DNA of 64,000 bases from Candidatus Obscuribacterales bacterium (GTDB lineage Bacteria > Cyanobacteriota > Vampirovibrionia > Obscuribacterales > Obscuribacteraceae), in contig JAHBVO010000003.1 in NCBI GenBank assembly GCA_019637435.1, forward strand, positions 992,001 through 1,056,000, given 5' to 3'. Below the pieces are notes generated by a model that did not search any database, was not told the DNA's origin, and was given only the letters and a program-made list of their open reading frames with translations. The first letter of the stretch is position 1, and each line of letters opens with the position of its first letter. Below, one piece after another: positions 1 through 9,141 of the stretch. The translations under genes and the position numbers were made by a program.

Positions 1-228
1 CTCATCGGTCTCGAATTCAAAACAATTGAAGTCAGAACTGGCGTTCAGCACGAGCTTTTCCATCGTGGAGTCCTCGTCGCAGGAACCATGAACGCCAACC
101 GTACAGTTCGCATCGAGCCGCCGTTGACCATCACTCGTCCACAAATTGATCTCATGATCAGAACTTTGGAAGGAATTTTGAGTGATCTAGCTGAGGGCAC
201 GCTCGAAATGGAAGGCGTTGAAGCCTAG
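1..228 (+). CDS. Class III aminotransferase, C-terminal fragment
   Basis: The reading frame is open from base 1 to the TAG at 226-228 (75 residues; the N-terminus lies outside the window). The C-terminal pattern, LIGLEF near the start followed by RGVLVAGTMN and then RTVRIEPPLTI, is typical of PLP-dependent class III (ornithine/acetylornithine/putrescine) aminotransferases. The RIEPPL segment lies in the small C-terminal domain. The catalytic lysine is upstream and cannot be seen, so the substrate cannot be named. Putrescine or ornithine aminotransferase is the closest guess. Confidence 0.75.
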   Translation, partial: LIGLEFKTIEVRTGVQHELFHRGVLVAGTMNANRTVRIEPPLTITRPQIDLMIRTLEGILSDLAEGTLEMEGVEA

Positions 229-380
229 TAAACTCAAGTTTAGTCTTTTCACGATAACCAGACAGTGGGCGGTTCAGCGGAGCCGCCCTTTGTCGTTAAA
301 ACCTTTTTCTTGTGGCAATTACGTGCGACTGCATTTGGTGCTGTATTCTCTGGACTCCAGACCCTTCCGTGGTCTTTCGA

Positions 381-549
381 TGACACAATTTAGACCCGTT
401 TAGCAAACTGACTAAATTTAGTCGTGCGTCTAATTCTGTCTAAATTGCACTTTCTAGTATCTACATCCGAATTTTAGTGTAATTTAGACAGTTGACTAAA
501 TTTAGAAGGCGGGATAAATTAATAGAGACTGCTAAAAACATCTAAATTT
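381..549. promoter_or_regulatory. Cluster of TTTAGAC/GTCTAAA half-sites upstream of an AAA ATPase gene
   Basis: This AT-rich spacer lies between the aminotransferase and the ATPase gene. It contains a perfect 14-bp palindrome GACTAAATTTAGTC at 410-423, a 12-base copy of it (GACTAAATTTAG) at 494-505, AATTTAGAC at 387-395 and 481-489, GTCTAAATT at 438-446, GTCTAATT at 428-435 and TCTAAATTT at 541-549. Related GTTTAGAC and GTTTAGA occur just inside the gene, near 593-600 and 656-662. The density and the two orientations suggest an operator array for a dimeric repressor. No regulator gene is adjacent. The rest of 229-564 holds nothing else I can support. Confidence 0.5.
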
Positions 550-564
550 GTATTTCTATCACAT

Positions 565-1809
565 ATGCTGCAACATCCACCAATTCAAAATCCGTTTAGA
601 CCTGGCGCCGGGCAAAGACCAGTCTACCTAGCTGGACGAACTCACGAGCAAGACCAGTTTAGAAAAATGCTCCGGCAAGATCCGATCGCCCAGAATGCAA
701 TCATTACCGGACTCAGGGGCGTTGGAAAGACGGTGTTGCTTGAGGAACTGAAACCTTTAGCTCAAAGCCAAGGATGGCTTTGGACAGGAAATGATCTTTC
801 GGAATCAATTAGTTTAACTGAGGAGCGATTGGCACGACGAATCGTAGTGGACCTATCGGCTTTACTGTCACCAATGCTGATTAAGCAAGAACAACTACCA
901 GCTTTTGGCTTTCAATCTCCGCCGTCGACGATGCAACGACCGATCGATTTTCACGATTTGTGGAACATCTACGAAAAGACCGCCGGACTGACGATTGACA
1001 AACTCAAGGCCGTCCTCATATCAGTCTGGGGATTGATCGATTCTGCAAAGTTAAGCAATGGAGTTGTATTTGCTTACGATGAAGCCCAAAATATGGCTGA
1101 TCATGCTCAGCACAACGAGTATCCTCTTTCTCTGTTAATCGATTTATTTTCCTCGCTGCAACGTTCTACCCCCTGCAGATATTTGCTCGTGCTGACGGGC
1201 TTACCAACCCTGTATCCGAAGTTGAATGAAGCCCGAACTTATACAGAGCGCATGTTCCATATAATGCATTTAAAACGTCTTTCAGACGACGAGTCTAGAG
1301 AGGCCATCGCTGAGCCCATAAGAATAACCAATAGTCCCTTAACCTTTTCTGGCGCGGCTATTGACACAATAGTAAAAATGTCCGCCGGCTATCCGTATTT
1401 TATTCAATTTCTGGGAAAAGAAGTCTTCGATGCTTGGATTGGCAAGATTCACAATGGTGAAGCCGCTTCCGTTCCGGTCGGCGAGTTATTGGAAAAATTG
1501 GATCAAGATTTCTTTGCGGCAAGATGGGCTAGAGCAACTGACAGACAACAAGCGTTCATGAAGGTAACCGCAACACTGGAGAATTGCGAAGAAGAATTTT
1601 CTATACAAGAGATTGTAATTGCTTCGAAAAAGTGGCTTAAGAAGCCGTTCTCGGCAAGTCACGCTAACCAAATATTGTTGGATCTTGCGGACAAAGGTCT
1701 CGTGTTTCGAACGAGGCGCGGAGGATACTCGTTTGCGGTTCCACTGATGTCCCGATTTATTGAACGCCAAGGCTGGTCTGGAGTCGATTTGCAGGGCGGA
1801 ATTAAATAG
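565..1809 (+). CDS. Stand-alone AAA ATPase (AAA_16/ATPase_2-like)
   Basis: This is a 414-residue cytosolic ATPase. Walker A is GLRGVGKT at 49-56. Walker B is VVFAYDEAQ with Asp172 and Glu173. A sensor-1-like LVLTGLP segment follows near residue 210, and the C-terminal third looks like a winged-helix or lid region. The architecture resembles Orc1/STAND-type AAA proteins, which often sit alone in accessory regions. The ATG at 565 has no clear Shine-Dalgarno, and the TTTAGAC operator cluster lies immediately upstream. The partner and substrate are unknown. Defence, mobile-element or regulatory roles are all possible, and none is shown by the sequence. Confidence 0.8.
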   Translation: MLQHPPIQNPFRPGAGQRPVYLAGRTHEQDQFRKMLRQDPIAQNAIITGLRGVGKTVLLEELKPLAQSQGWLWTGNDLSESISLTEERLARRIVVDLSALLSPMLIKQEQLPAFGFQSPPSTMQRPIDFHDLWNIYEKTAGLTIDKLKAVLISVWGLIDSAKLSNGVVFAYDEAQNMADHAQHNEYPLSLLIDLFSSLQRSTPCRYLLVLTGLPTLYPKLNEARTYTERMFHIMHLKRLSDDESREAIAEPIRITNSPLTFSGAAIDTIVKMSAGYPYFIQFLGKEVFDAWIGKIHNGEAASVPVGELLEKLDQDFFAARWARATDRQQAFMKVTATLENCEEEFSIQEIVIASKKWLKKPFSASHANQILLDLADKGLVFRTRRGGYSFAVPLMSRFIERQGWSGVDLQGGIK

Positions 1810-2055
1810 ATTGCTGTAGGTTCTGTAGTGGTGCAACCGATGATGCAAATAAATACTATTCGCAAACAACACATGCACCAAGGCTGCTGTCCTTTCGGCC
1901 TCATCATTGGCTGAGCGATGTCATGTGACCGAGCTCTTTGGAACTAAGGATTACTGGCAACAAATAACCGTTTACTAATGCTTTTCAACCCGAATTGATC
2001 AACGATCTTGCAGGAGACTCTTAAGCAGCTGTTCGATCTACGGGAGTGTTTAGCG

Positions 2056-3903
2056 ATGATGTATCTCGCTCTAGTTTTTGCGTACCTTGTTGTTGAGAGA
2101 GTTTCGTACTGGTGCCAAAAAGATATGTCTATGTTAGGTCTGGTTATGAGCGATCGAGCGAAAGAAGTGGGTACCGCAGTTGCGATTAACCCTAGCAATA
2201 TTAAGTCTTACCTTGACGAGCCCAGTGTCACAGACTGTCCGTTCATCTTCATTTCACGTTATGCGCCACCTATGAACCTGGCTGCCATTGCAAATGGAGG
2301 ACGTCTCGCGAGCCGTCAGTTTAACTTGCTGTACAAATTTTTTGGATTCCTGGCATCGCCTCTTCCGTTTGCGGGCCTCATTCTCAGTTGCTTCGTAGTT
2401 GATTGGTATGCGGTCGCGTTTCTTGCAGTCCTGGCGAGGTTGGTTGATCCAATATTAGATTCGACTAAAAGGTTGCCGTTCAGCATCTCTCGACTGTTCA
2501 GTGCTCCTCTCATGTACCTATCCGTGGGGCCAATCGGTTTCGGCATACTCTCGCTGCTATTGGTTTCTGCTTGGACGAAGCGGGGCTTTCACTTTGATGC
2601 TGGCTCGCTCCAGTCTGTTCAAAGTTCTCTGGGAGTTTTTGGTTTGATATTAGCCGTACCGATACTTTGTGTCGGTGCGTGGTTCCTTTGGATCGTTATA
2701 AACGTGAGGATGGGTCAAAATAGCTTTACGAATAAAGGCATGCACGCACACATGCAACGCACTGCGGTGAGTCTGGCTAAGCCATTCGCAGAGAAATACT
2801 TCCAGAAGAAGAAGGAAATGCCCGACGCCACTGATGCGGAAATATTTCAAGCGATACGTTTTAATCCGGCCAAGGTGGAAGCGATGTCCTCTGCTGGAAA
2901 AGCTGAGTTGCACAATCTCTGTAAAACGGCTAACGGGCTGTGTTACATGGATGGTTTTGAGACGACGTTCAAAAAACTCTCAGTTGCTCGATCAATTCAG
3001 TTCACATTTTATGTTGATAGGGCTCTTGAAGAATTTGGGATGCCGAAGATCACGAAGACTCAGAAGCGGGAAGTATTAAGTATTTGGGGTTTGGACGTTG
3101 ATGGCTGGGAGAACCACACCCCCGAAGGTCGTACGGCTCCTATGCAAGATGATACTGAGGTTTTTGACGACAATTACCCAACTGAGAGCGAACTTGACTC
3201 GACAAAACCAACATACGAATTTGAATTGTTCAGCGAGTCATATTTTCAAGCAGTCGCTGAAGCACTCAAAGACTCAATTGAGAATCTTCCAGCTATAGCG
3301 GACGAAGATAAGGTCGAAATTCTCAAAACTTTGTTTCTGCAAACTGCAGGTGGGGTTTACAAGGAAGTCGTTCGAATCGTGACTTCTTCGTCTGAGCGCT
3401 TGAAGACTGACGACTATGATCGCTTGCTTCTTGAGGCCTTCACCTACGTCTGTTTTTATATCGACCTCTGTGCATTCAAGTCAGGCCAATCCAAGCAGAG
3501 CAGAGAATTTCTACGAGATATCTTCGAAGACCAGCTACTCGAGCCGAAATTCTTCAGTCGTGATGAAAACTTACGGACGCTGTTTGTCTCACGGCTCGAG
3601 CAGTATATAAAATGTTCGGGTGAGCGTGTTTCGGCAAAGGCTCCGCAAAAAATACTCTTGTTGGCGGTATCGGAGTCATCGGAATTGAAAGACCGCGATT
3701 CTGAGCTAATTTCTCTGCAAGATGAAATGCCATCTTTCAGCATTTTGCTCTCCGCTTTGAACGCTGTCTTCGAATCGAGAAGAGAGCTACTCGAAATTTC
3801 GCCGAAGGAACTTGTGGAGCTTCTTAACGATGATATCGAATATTCCTGTCAGACCAAGCTCGTAAGCCTGCTGGGCACTAGCGAGTATATCGCTACGGCG
3901 TGA
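2056..3903 (+). CDS. Unrecognised multi-pass membrane protein
   Basis: I do not recognise the family. The frame opens at a TTG at 2008, but the ATG at 2056 follows GGGAG (2042-2046) at nine bases and starts directly at a hydrophobic segment (MMYLALVFAYLVV), so it is preferred (615 residues). Further hydrophobic stretches lie near residues 95-130, 150-180 and 200-225. The remaining ~390 residues look soluble, acidic and helical, with no metal or nucleotide motif that I can see. It lies 246 bp after the AAA ATPase on the same strand and converges on hutH, with 21 bp between the stop codons. A functional link to the ATPase is only positional. Confidence 0.6.
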   Translation: MMYLALVFAYLVVERVSYWCQKDMSMLGLVMSDRAKEVGTAVAINPSNIKSYLDEPSVTDCPFIFISRYAPPMNLAAIANGGRLASRQFNLLYKFFGFLASPLPFAGLILSCFVVDWYAVAFLAVLARLVDPILDSTKRLPFSISRLFSAPLMYLSVGPIGFGILSLLLVSAWTKRGFHFDAGSLQSVQSSLGVFGLILAVPILCVGAWFLWIVINVRMGQNSFTNKGMHAHMQRTAVSLAKPFAEKYFQKKKEMPDATDAEIFQAIRFNPAKVEAMSSAGKAELHNLCKTANGLCYMDGFETTFKKLSVARSIQFTFYVDRALEEFGMPKITKTQKREVLSIWGLDVDGWENHTPEGRTAPMQDDTEVFDDNYPTESELDSTKPTYEFELFSESYFQAVAEALKDSIENLPAIADEDKVEILKTLFLQTAGGVYKEVVRIVTSSSERLKTDDYDRLLLEAFTYVCFYIDLCAFKSGQSKQSREFLRDIFEDQLLEPKFFSRDENLRTLFVSRLEQYIKCSGERVSAKAPQKILLLAVSESSELKDRDSELISLQDEMPSFSILLSALNAVFESRRELLEISPKELVELLNDDIEYSCQTKLVSLLGTSEYIATA

Positions 3904-3924
3904 TTGATATTGTCGATGGTACTG

Positions 3925-5517
3925 CTACATCAACACTCCGACAACGTCTTCCACCGCAGCGAGAAGTTCGCCGGAGTCGATCAGGTGATAAGCAGTCTCT
4001 ATGTCGGTTTTGATGAGTCTGTCTTTGGCGAGGTGGGCGACATGATCGCGCACGAAAGTGTGTGCGGCTTCGACACCTTTTCCTGGTGCCTGACTTTTCG
4101 TTTCAATTCCTTCCGGAGCGAATGCTTGGCTGTCTCTGCGCATATTGTAGCCGGTGCGAAGATCGAGACCCTGAGCAGCACATAGAAGTTCGATTGCCAA
4201 AACATATTTGAGGTTTTTCAAAATCGAACGAGCTTTGCGCGCGCCGATTGTTCCCATTGAAACGTGATCCTCTTGGTTCGCTGAAGTTGGAATTGAATCG
4301 ACGCTGGCTGGATGCGCGAGACTTTTGTTCTCGGAAACCAGCGCTGCTGCGGTGTATTGAGCGATCATGAAACCGGAATTTAGACCACCGTTTAGTATTA
4401 GGAATGGTGGCAGTCCGTTCGACAAAGATGGATTAACCATGCGTTCGGTTCTGCGTTCCGAAATATTTGCAAACTCGGCAAGCGATGCGGCGACGTAATC
4501 CATGACGAGCGCGACTGGCTGTCCATGGAAGTTTCCAGCGGAGATGACGCCACTTTCGAAGATCAATGGATTGTCTGTCGCGGAATTGATTTCGGTTTCG
4601 AGCACGACTCGCGCGTGGTCGAGCGCCTGGCGACTGGCTCCGTGAACTTGTGGCATGCAACGAAGCGAGTACGCGTCTTGCACCATTCCGCAGTTCTTGT
4701 GGCTTTCCATCAGGTCGCTATCCTGTACTAACAAACGCAAGTTGCGTGCAGACGCCATTTGTCCTTTGTGGGGGCGGATTTTGTGAACTTGGGGGTCGAA
4801 GGCTTTCTTCGTTCCGAGCAGGGCTTCGAGGCTCATGGCGCCGATAATATCTGCAATCTTGGCGATGTTTAGTGCTTCTTTCAGGACAAGGGAACCGATT
4901 GCGGTCATAACCTGCGTGCCGTTTGTGAGCGCCAGCCCTTCTTTGGCCTGGAGAATCACAGGCCGCAGCCCCGCGCGGGTCAGCGCTTCGCGACCCTCGT
5001 AATACTTCCCTTTGTATTCGGCTTCGCCTTCGCCTATGAGGACAAGGGCGAGATGCGCCAGTGGGGCAAGGTCGCCGGAGGCACCCACCGAGCCTTGCTC
5101 GGGAATGAGCGGATGGACGCCGCTGTTTAACATCTCAATGAGCAGTTGAACGACCCGATGGCGTATGCCGGAGAAACCCTTGGCTAGTGCGTTGGCGCGG
5201 AGCAGCATGGTGGCGCGGGTTTCCGGCACAGACATATTAGGACCGACGCCGACAGCGTGGCTCAGCAGGAAGTTTCTTTGCAGTTTTAAGCTGTCTTCCG
5301 GCGGGATATAAACGTCCTTGAACTTCCCAAAGCCAGTCGTAATGCCGTACACGACCTGTCGCTCATTGAGCATCTGCTCGACCCGGTTGCGGCTATCCTT
5401 TATCTGAATGACGGTTTGTTGCGAGAGGTCGACTTCGACCTCTCCGGCTGCAACCGCTGCCACGTCCTCGAGGGACAAACTGTTTCCGTCAATGAATAGT
5501 GTCTCGGGCTTGCTCAC
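3925..5517 (-). CDS. hutH: Histidine ammonia-lyase
   Basis: Converts L-histidine to urocanate and ammonia, the first step of histidine degradation. The Ala146-Ser147-Gly148 triad in GSVGASGDLAPL is the precursor of the MIO electrophile, and Tyr57 in YGITTGFG corresponds to the catalytic tyrosine of the family. The length of 530 residues is normal to slightly long. The start is GTG (5515-5517) without a strong Shine-Dalgarno. No other hut gene (hutU, hutI, hutG) is in the window, so the pathway is either encoded elsewhere or this lyase works alone, for example as a source of ammonia or urocanate. A tyrosine or phenylalanine ammonia-lyase is less likely, but substrate choice cannot be proved by eye. 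Confidence 0.93.
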   Translation of the reverse strand: MSKPETLFIDGNSLSLEDVAAVAAGEVEVDLSQQTVIQIKDSRNRVEQMLNERQVVYGITTGFGKFKDVYIPPEDSLKLQRNFLLSHAVGVGPNMSVPETRATMLLRANALAKGFSGIRHRVVQLLIEMLNSGVHPLIPEQGSVGASGDLAPLAHLALVLIGEGEAEYKGKYYEGREALTRAGLRPVILQAKEGLALTNGTQVMTAIGSLVLKEALNIAKIADIIGAMSLEALLGTKKAFDPQVHKIRPHKGQMASARNLRLLVQDSDLMESHKNCGMVQDAYSLRCMPQVHGASRQALDHARVVLETEINSATDNPLIFESGVISAGNFHGQPVALVMDYVAASLAEFANISERRTERMVNPSLSNGLPPFLILNGGLNSGFMIAQYTAAALVSENKSLAHPASVDSIPTSANQEDHVSMGTIGARKARSILKNLKYVLAIELLCAAQGLDLRTGYNMRRDSQAFAPEGIETKSQAPGKGVEAAHTFVRDHVAHLAKDRLIKTDIETAYHLIDSGELLAAVEDVVGVLM

Positions 5518-5887
5518 GGCGATTGTTACCTGAATGTGATCGGTTTGGGTTCGTGTGCTCTCCCGCGCGCAATAAACACTTGCGGCGGTTGCAACGCTTC
5601 TGACTTCATGTGAAAGCGTAACATCTATAAGCGTGAGGATTCTAAAAAAAATCCATCCGGCACCGCCTAAAATGTTTTTCTGAATCGTGGAAACAAAGGT
5701 AGGCTGGGGCCGTCTTAGCAGTTACCGGTGATGCCAAGAGAATTTCGAAAGCCGTGTGAGAAATCCAGGGTTTTTCCGGCTCTGTGCCAGGAAAAATCAG
5801 GGACTTGATGAAAGGACCCGCATGGTAAGATGGCTGTGAAGGCTTTGGCTGGCAAGCGTGACCAAGATATGTCGGTGTGATGCGGTA
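5518..5887. other. Divergent intergenic region with a hairpin
   Basis: This 370-bp region lies between hutH (leftward) and the secreted repeat protein (rightward). A hairpin lies at 5771-5795: TTTTTCCGGC pairs with GCC-a-GGAAAAA around the loop TCTGT, a ten-bp stem with one bulged A. It is about 100 bases before the downstream gene and is not followed by a T-run, so it is not an obvious terminator. No promoter hexamers are convincing. Confidence 0.3.
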
Positions 5888-7654
5888 ATGAAAACGAAGC
5901 TCTCCTTCAAATTGAATCAGCGTATTGTGAGGCTCACGGAAAGAAAATTTCCGCGCGCTGTTTCATTGTCAATGGTGGCTCTGGCGGTGGCAGTTTCCGT
6001 GACGATGCCCGCCGCATGGGCCGCTGACGATGGCAACGATTTTGACAAATTAGAACGCAAGCTGTTGCACGTGACTTACCCGAAAGAGACATCTGACCAG
6101 CGGCTCGACCGTCTGGAGAAAACCGTCTTCGGCGAAACTCGCGACGGTTCTGACCGGGAGCGTATCGACCGTCTGATGAGTTTGATGCCTCAGGACGATC
6201 CTGCTCCCAGCACCGCCCGCAGTGGCGGCACAAGATCCGGTGGCGGATCTGATAACGCGGGGGCGAATTCGAGAACAAGCACTGCGAGCAGCAAACCGGC
6301 ACCTGAGTCGCGTGACGATGATGGTACTGAGTACCCGGCAGTCAGCGCTATTGAGAAGAAACTTTTCGGTCAAGAATTTTCGCACGAACCCGTTGAGACG
6401 CGTTTGACACGTCTAGAGAAGAAGGCATTTGGCAAACAGTCTTCATCAAACGATCTTGTGGATCGGATGGACGCACTCAAGGCGAAGACTGGAATTGACA
6501 TAGCTCGTCAGCCATCTGCCGGTACAGACTGGAACGATGAAGATGAGGACGATACAGACTATCCGGAGCCCTCGTCCCCTATCAGTCGCCGATATCCTGG
6601 TGTATCGCCTCAAGATTCCGGTCGTTCCTTTTCCGGTCGTGACGTGGGCGGTGACCTCAATCGCGCTTTCGGTCGGTCCGGAAGCAGTGGAAGCTACGGC
6701 GGCGGCAGTGGTGCCTACGGCATGGGTGGCGGTGGAATGAGTTCGTCCAGCGGGTCTGGCTCGTATGGTTTCGGCGGCGGAAGTTCCGGTCTCTACGGTG
6801 GTGGTTCCCGGGCTGGGATGAAGTCCAGCGGTTACGGCAGTCCGTCGAATAACCGTTTTGGAAGCCCCAAGATTCCAACGACGTCTCCCGATGACGATGA
6901 TGACGACAGAATAGCGTATACGCCACGGACCGCTCCGGCTCCCAGAAGTAGTCAGATGCCGCCTACGGCGCCATCCAGAGGCGCCGCGGGTTCGCAGGCG
7001 CCCTCGAGTGCCGGTGGTCTCACTGTTCAGCTTGACGCGCTCGAGTCCCAGGTCCTCGGCAAAACCTATCAGGAGCCGATGATGCAACGTCTCGACCGTC
7101 TCGAGAATATCGTATTTCCTAATGATAAAACGGCGAAGTCTCGCACTCCTGCTGAGCGCGTAGCTCGAATTTCCAGTGTCCTGGGTGGTTCAACTCCGGT
7201 GGCTCAAAGTCAACAAGGCAATAACCCGGACGTTGATGGTTATGGCGGCGATCAAGGTCAGATGGGTGACCCGCAGATTGCGCAACAGCCGCAACGTCGC
7301 AAGGGCGGCGGTTTGGGCGGAATAATCAATTCGCTCGGCAACTTTCTGGGTGGTGGCATGGCAGGAATGTCGGTGGGAAGCTATCCGATGCAATCCGGCG
7401 GGTTAGTCACCGACCCAACCACGGGCTACCTTCTCGATCAATATTCCGGCAACTTGATCAATCCAACGACCGGAGCGATCATGGGACGCAGAGCCGTGGG
7501 CGGCTATGGCTCCGTGCCAAACTACGGGATGAATTTCAACAACGGATTCTCGAATCCATACATCAATCCGATGTACTCCAATCCTATGTATGGTATCGGG
7601 GGTAGTGGCGTGCGGTTCGGCACCGGTGGATTTCGCTTTGGCGGCGGCTTTTAA
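5888..7654 (+). CDS. Secreted Gly/Ser-rich protein with three LE-vfG-RLdRLE repeats
   Basis: A signal peptide is visible (basic N-region, then MVALAVAVSVTMPAAWA, cleavage near AWA-AD), pointing to a periplasmic or surface location. The frame opens at a GTG at 5858, but the ATG at 5888 gives a more usual signal peptide. Three copies of a ~30-residue unit, of the type LE..lfG......e....RL.RLEk.vFG, begin near residues 34 (FDKLERKLL), 140 (VSAIEKKLFG) and 380 (LDALESQVLG). They are separated by disordered linkers. The middle is a long Gly/Ser/Tyr-rich stretch, and the C-terminus ends in a Gly/Phe-rich tail (GFRFGGGF). I know no function. The repeats may bind a surface component. The next gene starts 4 bp downstream. 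Confidence 0.7.
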   Translation: MKTKLSFKLNQRIVRLTERKFPRAVSLSMVALAVAVSVTMPAAWAADDGNDFDKLERKLLHVTYPKETSDQRLDRLEKTVFGETRDGSDRERIDRLMSLMPQDDPAPSTARSGGTRSGGGSDNAGANSRTSTASSKPAPESRDDDGTEYPAVSAIEKKLFGQEFSHEPVETRLTRLEKKAFGKQSSSNDLVDRMDALKAKTGIDIARQPSAGTDWNDEDEDDTDYPEPSSPISRRYPGVSPQDSGRSFSGRDVGGDLNRAFGRSGSSGSYGGGSGAYGMGGGGMSSSSGSGSYGFGGGSSGLYGGGSRAGMKSSGYGSPSNNRFGSPKIPTTSPDDDDDDRIAYTPRTAPAPRSSQMPPTAPSRGAAGSQAPSSAGGLTVQLDALESQVLGKTYQEPMMQRLDRLENIVFPNDKTAKSRTPAERVARISSVLGGSTPVAQSQQGNNPDVDGYGGDQGQMGDPQIAQQPQRRKGGGLGGIINSLGNFLGGGMAGMSVGSYPMQSGGLVTDPTTGYLLDQYSGNLINPTTGAIMGRRAVGGYGSVPNYGMNFNNGFSNPYINPMYSNPMYGIGGSGVRFGTGGFRFGGGF

Positions 7655-7658
7655 TTAG

Positions 7659-8585
7659 GTGTCAGCACAGAAGCTGATGTTGGTTTTAGGTGCCACTGGA
7701 TTCCTTGGCCGCCTTGTTGTTGAGCGCCTGTTGAAACTCAATTATCCTCTTCGCGTAGTGACGCGAGGCGGCGGAGATTGGCAGAATTCCGTCGTTTCGA
7801 CTCTTCGGCACAAAGGTGTGGACGTCATCATTGGCAACGTTACCGATGAGGCGACAATCGAGAAAGCGGTTGATGGAACATCCGCGATAATCAACATGGC
7901 TGGCTCCTTTAGAGAGGCAGGCGGTGTTTCGTATGAGGCCTTGAACATCGATGTTGTTAAGTGGCTAATCAAATACGGCTCCGCTGCAAAGGTGCAGCGA
8001 CTCATTCATGTGAGTTGTCTGGGGGCGCATAAGGACTCGGATTCGCGATACTATCGCGCTAAATGGAAAGGCGAGAAAGCGGTTCGAAATTGCGATTTGT
8101 ACTGGACTGTTTTTCGACCGTCATTTATGTTCGGCGACAGTTTTCCGCTGTTGGACTACCTCAAGCCTGTTTTCACCTTCAAACTTTTCTTGCCTGTTAT
8201 CGGAAGTGGAACCAACACGATTCAACCTGTGTTTGTTCAGGATGTCGCGGATTGCGTTGTCCAGAGCATTTACGCGCGCGAAACCGTTGGTAAAACCTTT
8301 GATCTCGCCGGTCCTGAAGAGTACACGATGCTTGAAATACTGGAGATGTCGCGAGATGCGCTTGGTTTGAGCGGTTCGACTATGAATTTTTCTTCCGACG
8401 TCAGTGGCAAAACACTTGGAATGATGGCGAAAGCGTTGCCTAATTCGATTCTGAATAACGAACTCGTCGGTTTAATGGGAGATGACAGCTTTGGCTCGCA
8501 AGAGGACATGCTTGCCAACTTTCAGGTGCAAAATGTTTCTCTCCAGCAATATTTTCCGAGTATCATCGATTCGCTCGATAAATGA
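7659..8585 (+). CDS. Atypical short-chain dehydrogenase, NDUFA9/NmrA-like
   Basis: A 308-residue NAD(P)-binding protein with the glycine motif GATGFLG close to the N-terminus, the VSCLGAH and YYRAKWKGE segments, and a C-terminal lobe (FDLAGPEEYTMLEILE) typical of the complex-I NDUFA9-like / NAD-dependent epimerase branch. The YxxxK motif is represented by YRAKWKGE. The start is GTG at 7659. An ATG at 7677 (Met7) is an alternative. It lies 4 bp behind the secreted repeat protein and is probably cotranscribed. Cyanobacterial members act in quinone or chlorophyll metabolism or assembly factors. The substrate here is unknown. Confidence 0.82.
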   Translation: MSAQKLMLVLGATGFLGRLVVERLLKLNYPLRVVTRGGGDWQNSVVSTLRHKGVDVIIGNVTDEATIEKAVDGTSAIINMAGSFREAGGVSYEALNIDVVKWLIKYGSAAKVQRLIHVSCLGAHKDSDSRYYRAKWKGEKAVRNCDLYWTVFRPSFMFGDSFPLLDYLKPVFTFKLFLPVIGSGTNTIQPVFVQDVADCVVQSIYARETVGKTFDLAGPEEYTMLEILEMSRDALGLSGSTMNFSSDVSGKTLGMMAKALPNSILNNELVGLMGDDSFGSQEDMLANFQVQNVSLQQYFPSIIDSLDK

Positions 8586-8732
8586 CCGCTCACAGTCTGC
8601 ACTGATGGGAGTTTTAAACCGTCGGGCGCAGTGGTTTTTAACGAGGTTGATTGACTCTTAATGTTTTTTCGCCTGAGGTCCTAGTATGCTAGGTCTTGAT
8701 TTTGTCTAGTTGGAACTGCCGGGGGATTCTCG

Positions 8733-9062
8733 ATGATCAGGCTCAGTAAACCTGTCAAGCTGCTTGAGTGGGGCGAGGGCACGAACACGACCAATCAACG
8801 CTGGATTGAAATGGGCACTGGCACCATCGTCGGAAAGCCGAAAACCGTTTCAGGCATCACCACTGTGGTTGTCGAACTCAATAGCAGCGATGTGAAAAAG
8901 ACGAACGCCAGTGACGACACAATCAAGATTGCGCAAGTCGGCGAGGCGATGACGCCCCTGTCAGAAGTTCTCTGGGGCGAAGTTGGTTATGGGCGTTTGA
9001 AAAGCATTAGCGGAAAGAACGTCGAGGTCGAACTGAAGGTTGCCGTGAAGGTTGGCAGATAG
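8733..9062 (+). CDS. Small unrecognised protein (109 aa)
   Basis: The ATG at 8733 follows GGGGG at a normal distance. The protein is soluble, without a signal peptide or Cys, and is predicted by eye to be mostly beta strand (alternating hydrophobics such as TTVVVEL and VEVELKVAVKVG). I do not recognise it. Upstream, at 8680-8693, the palindrome CCTAGTATGCTAGG could be an operator. It stands alone, between the SDR gene and the convergent pseudokinase gene. Confidence 0.55.
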   Translation: MIRLSKPVKLLEWGEGTNTTNQRWIEMGTGTIVGKPKTVSGITTVVVELNSSDVKKTNASDDTIKIAQVGEAMTPLSEVLWGEVGYGRLKSISGKNVEVELKVAVKVGR

Positions 9063-9141
9063 CCGTTTTAAGCGTGCGCTGAGGAAAAACTGGAGTCGTT
9101 CCAGTTTCGCATTTTAGTGCTTTAGACTCAGGACAACTAAT

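Noticed and set aside
6446..7087. Long antisense ORF opposite the secreted repeat protein
   Set aside because: Arises from the Gly/Ser-rich codons of the real gene; no start context and biased composition.
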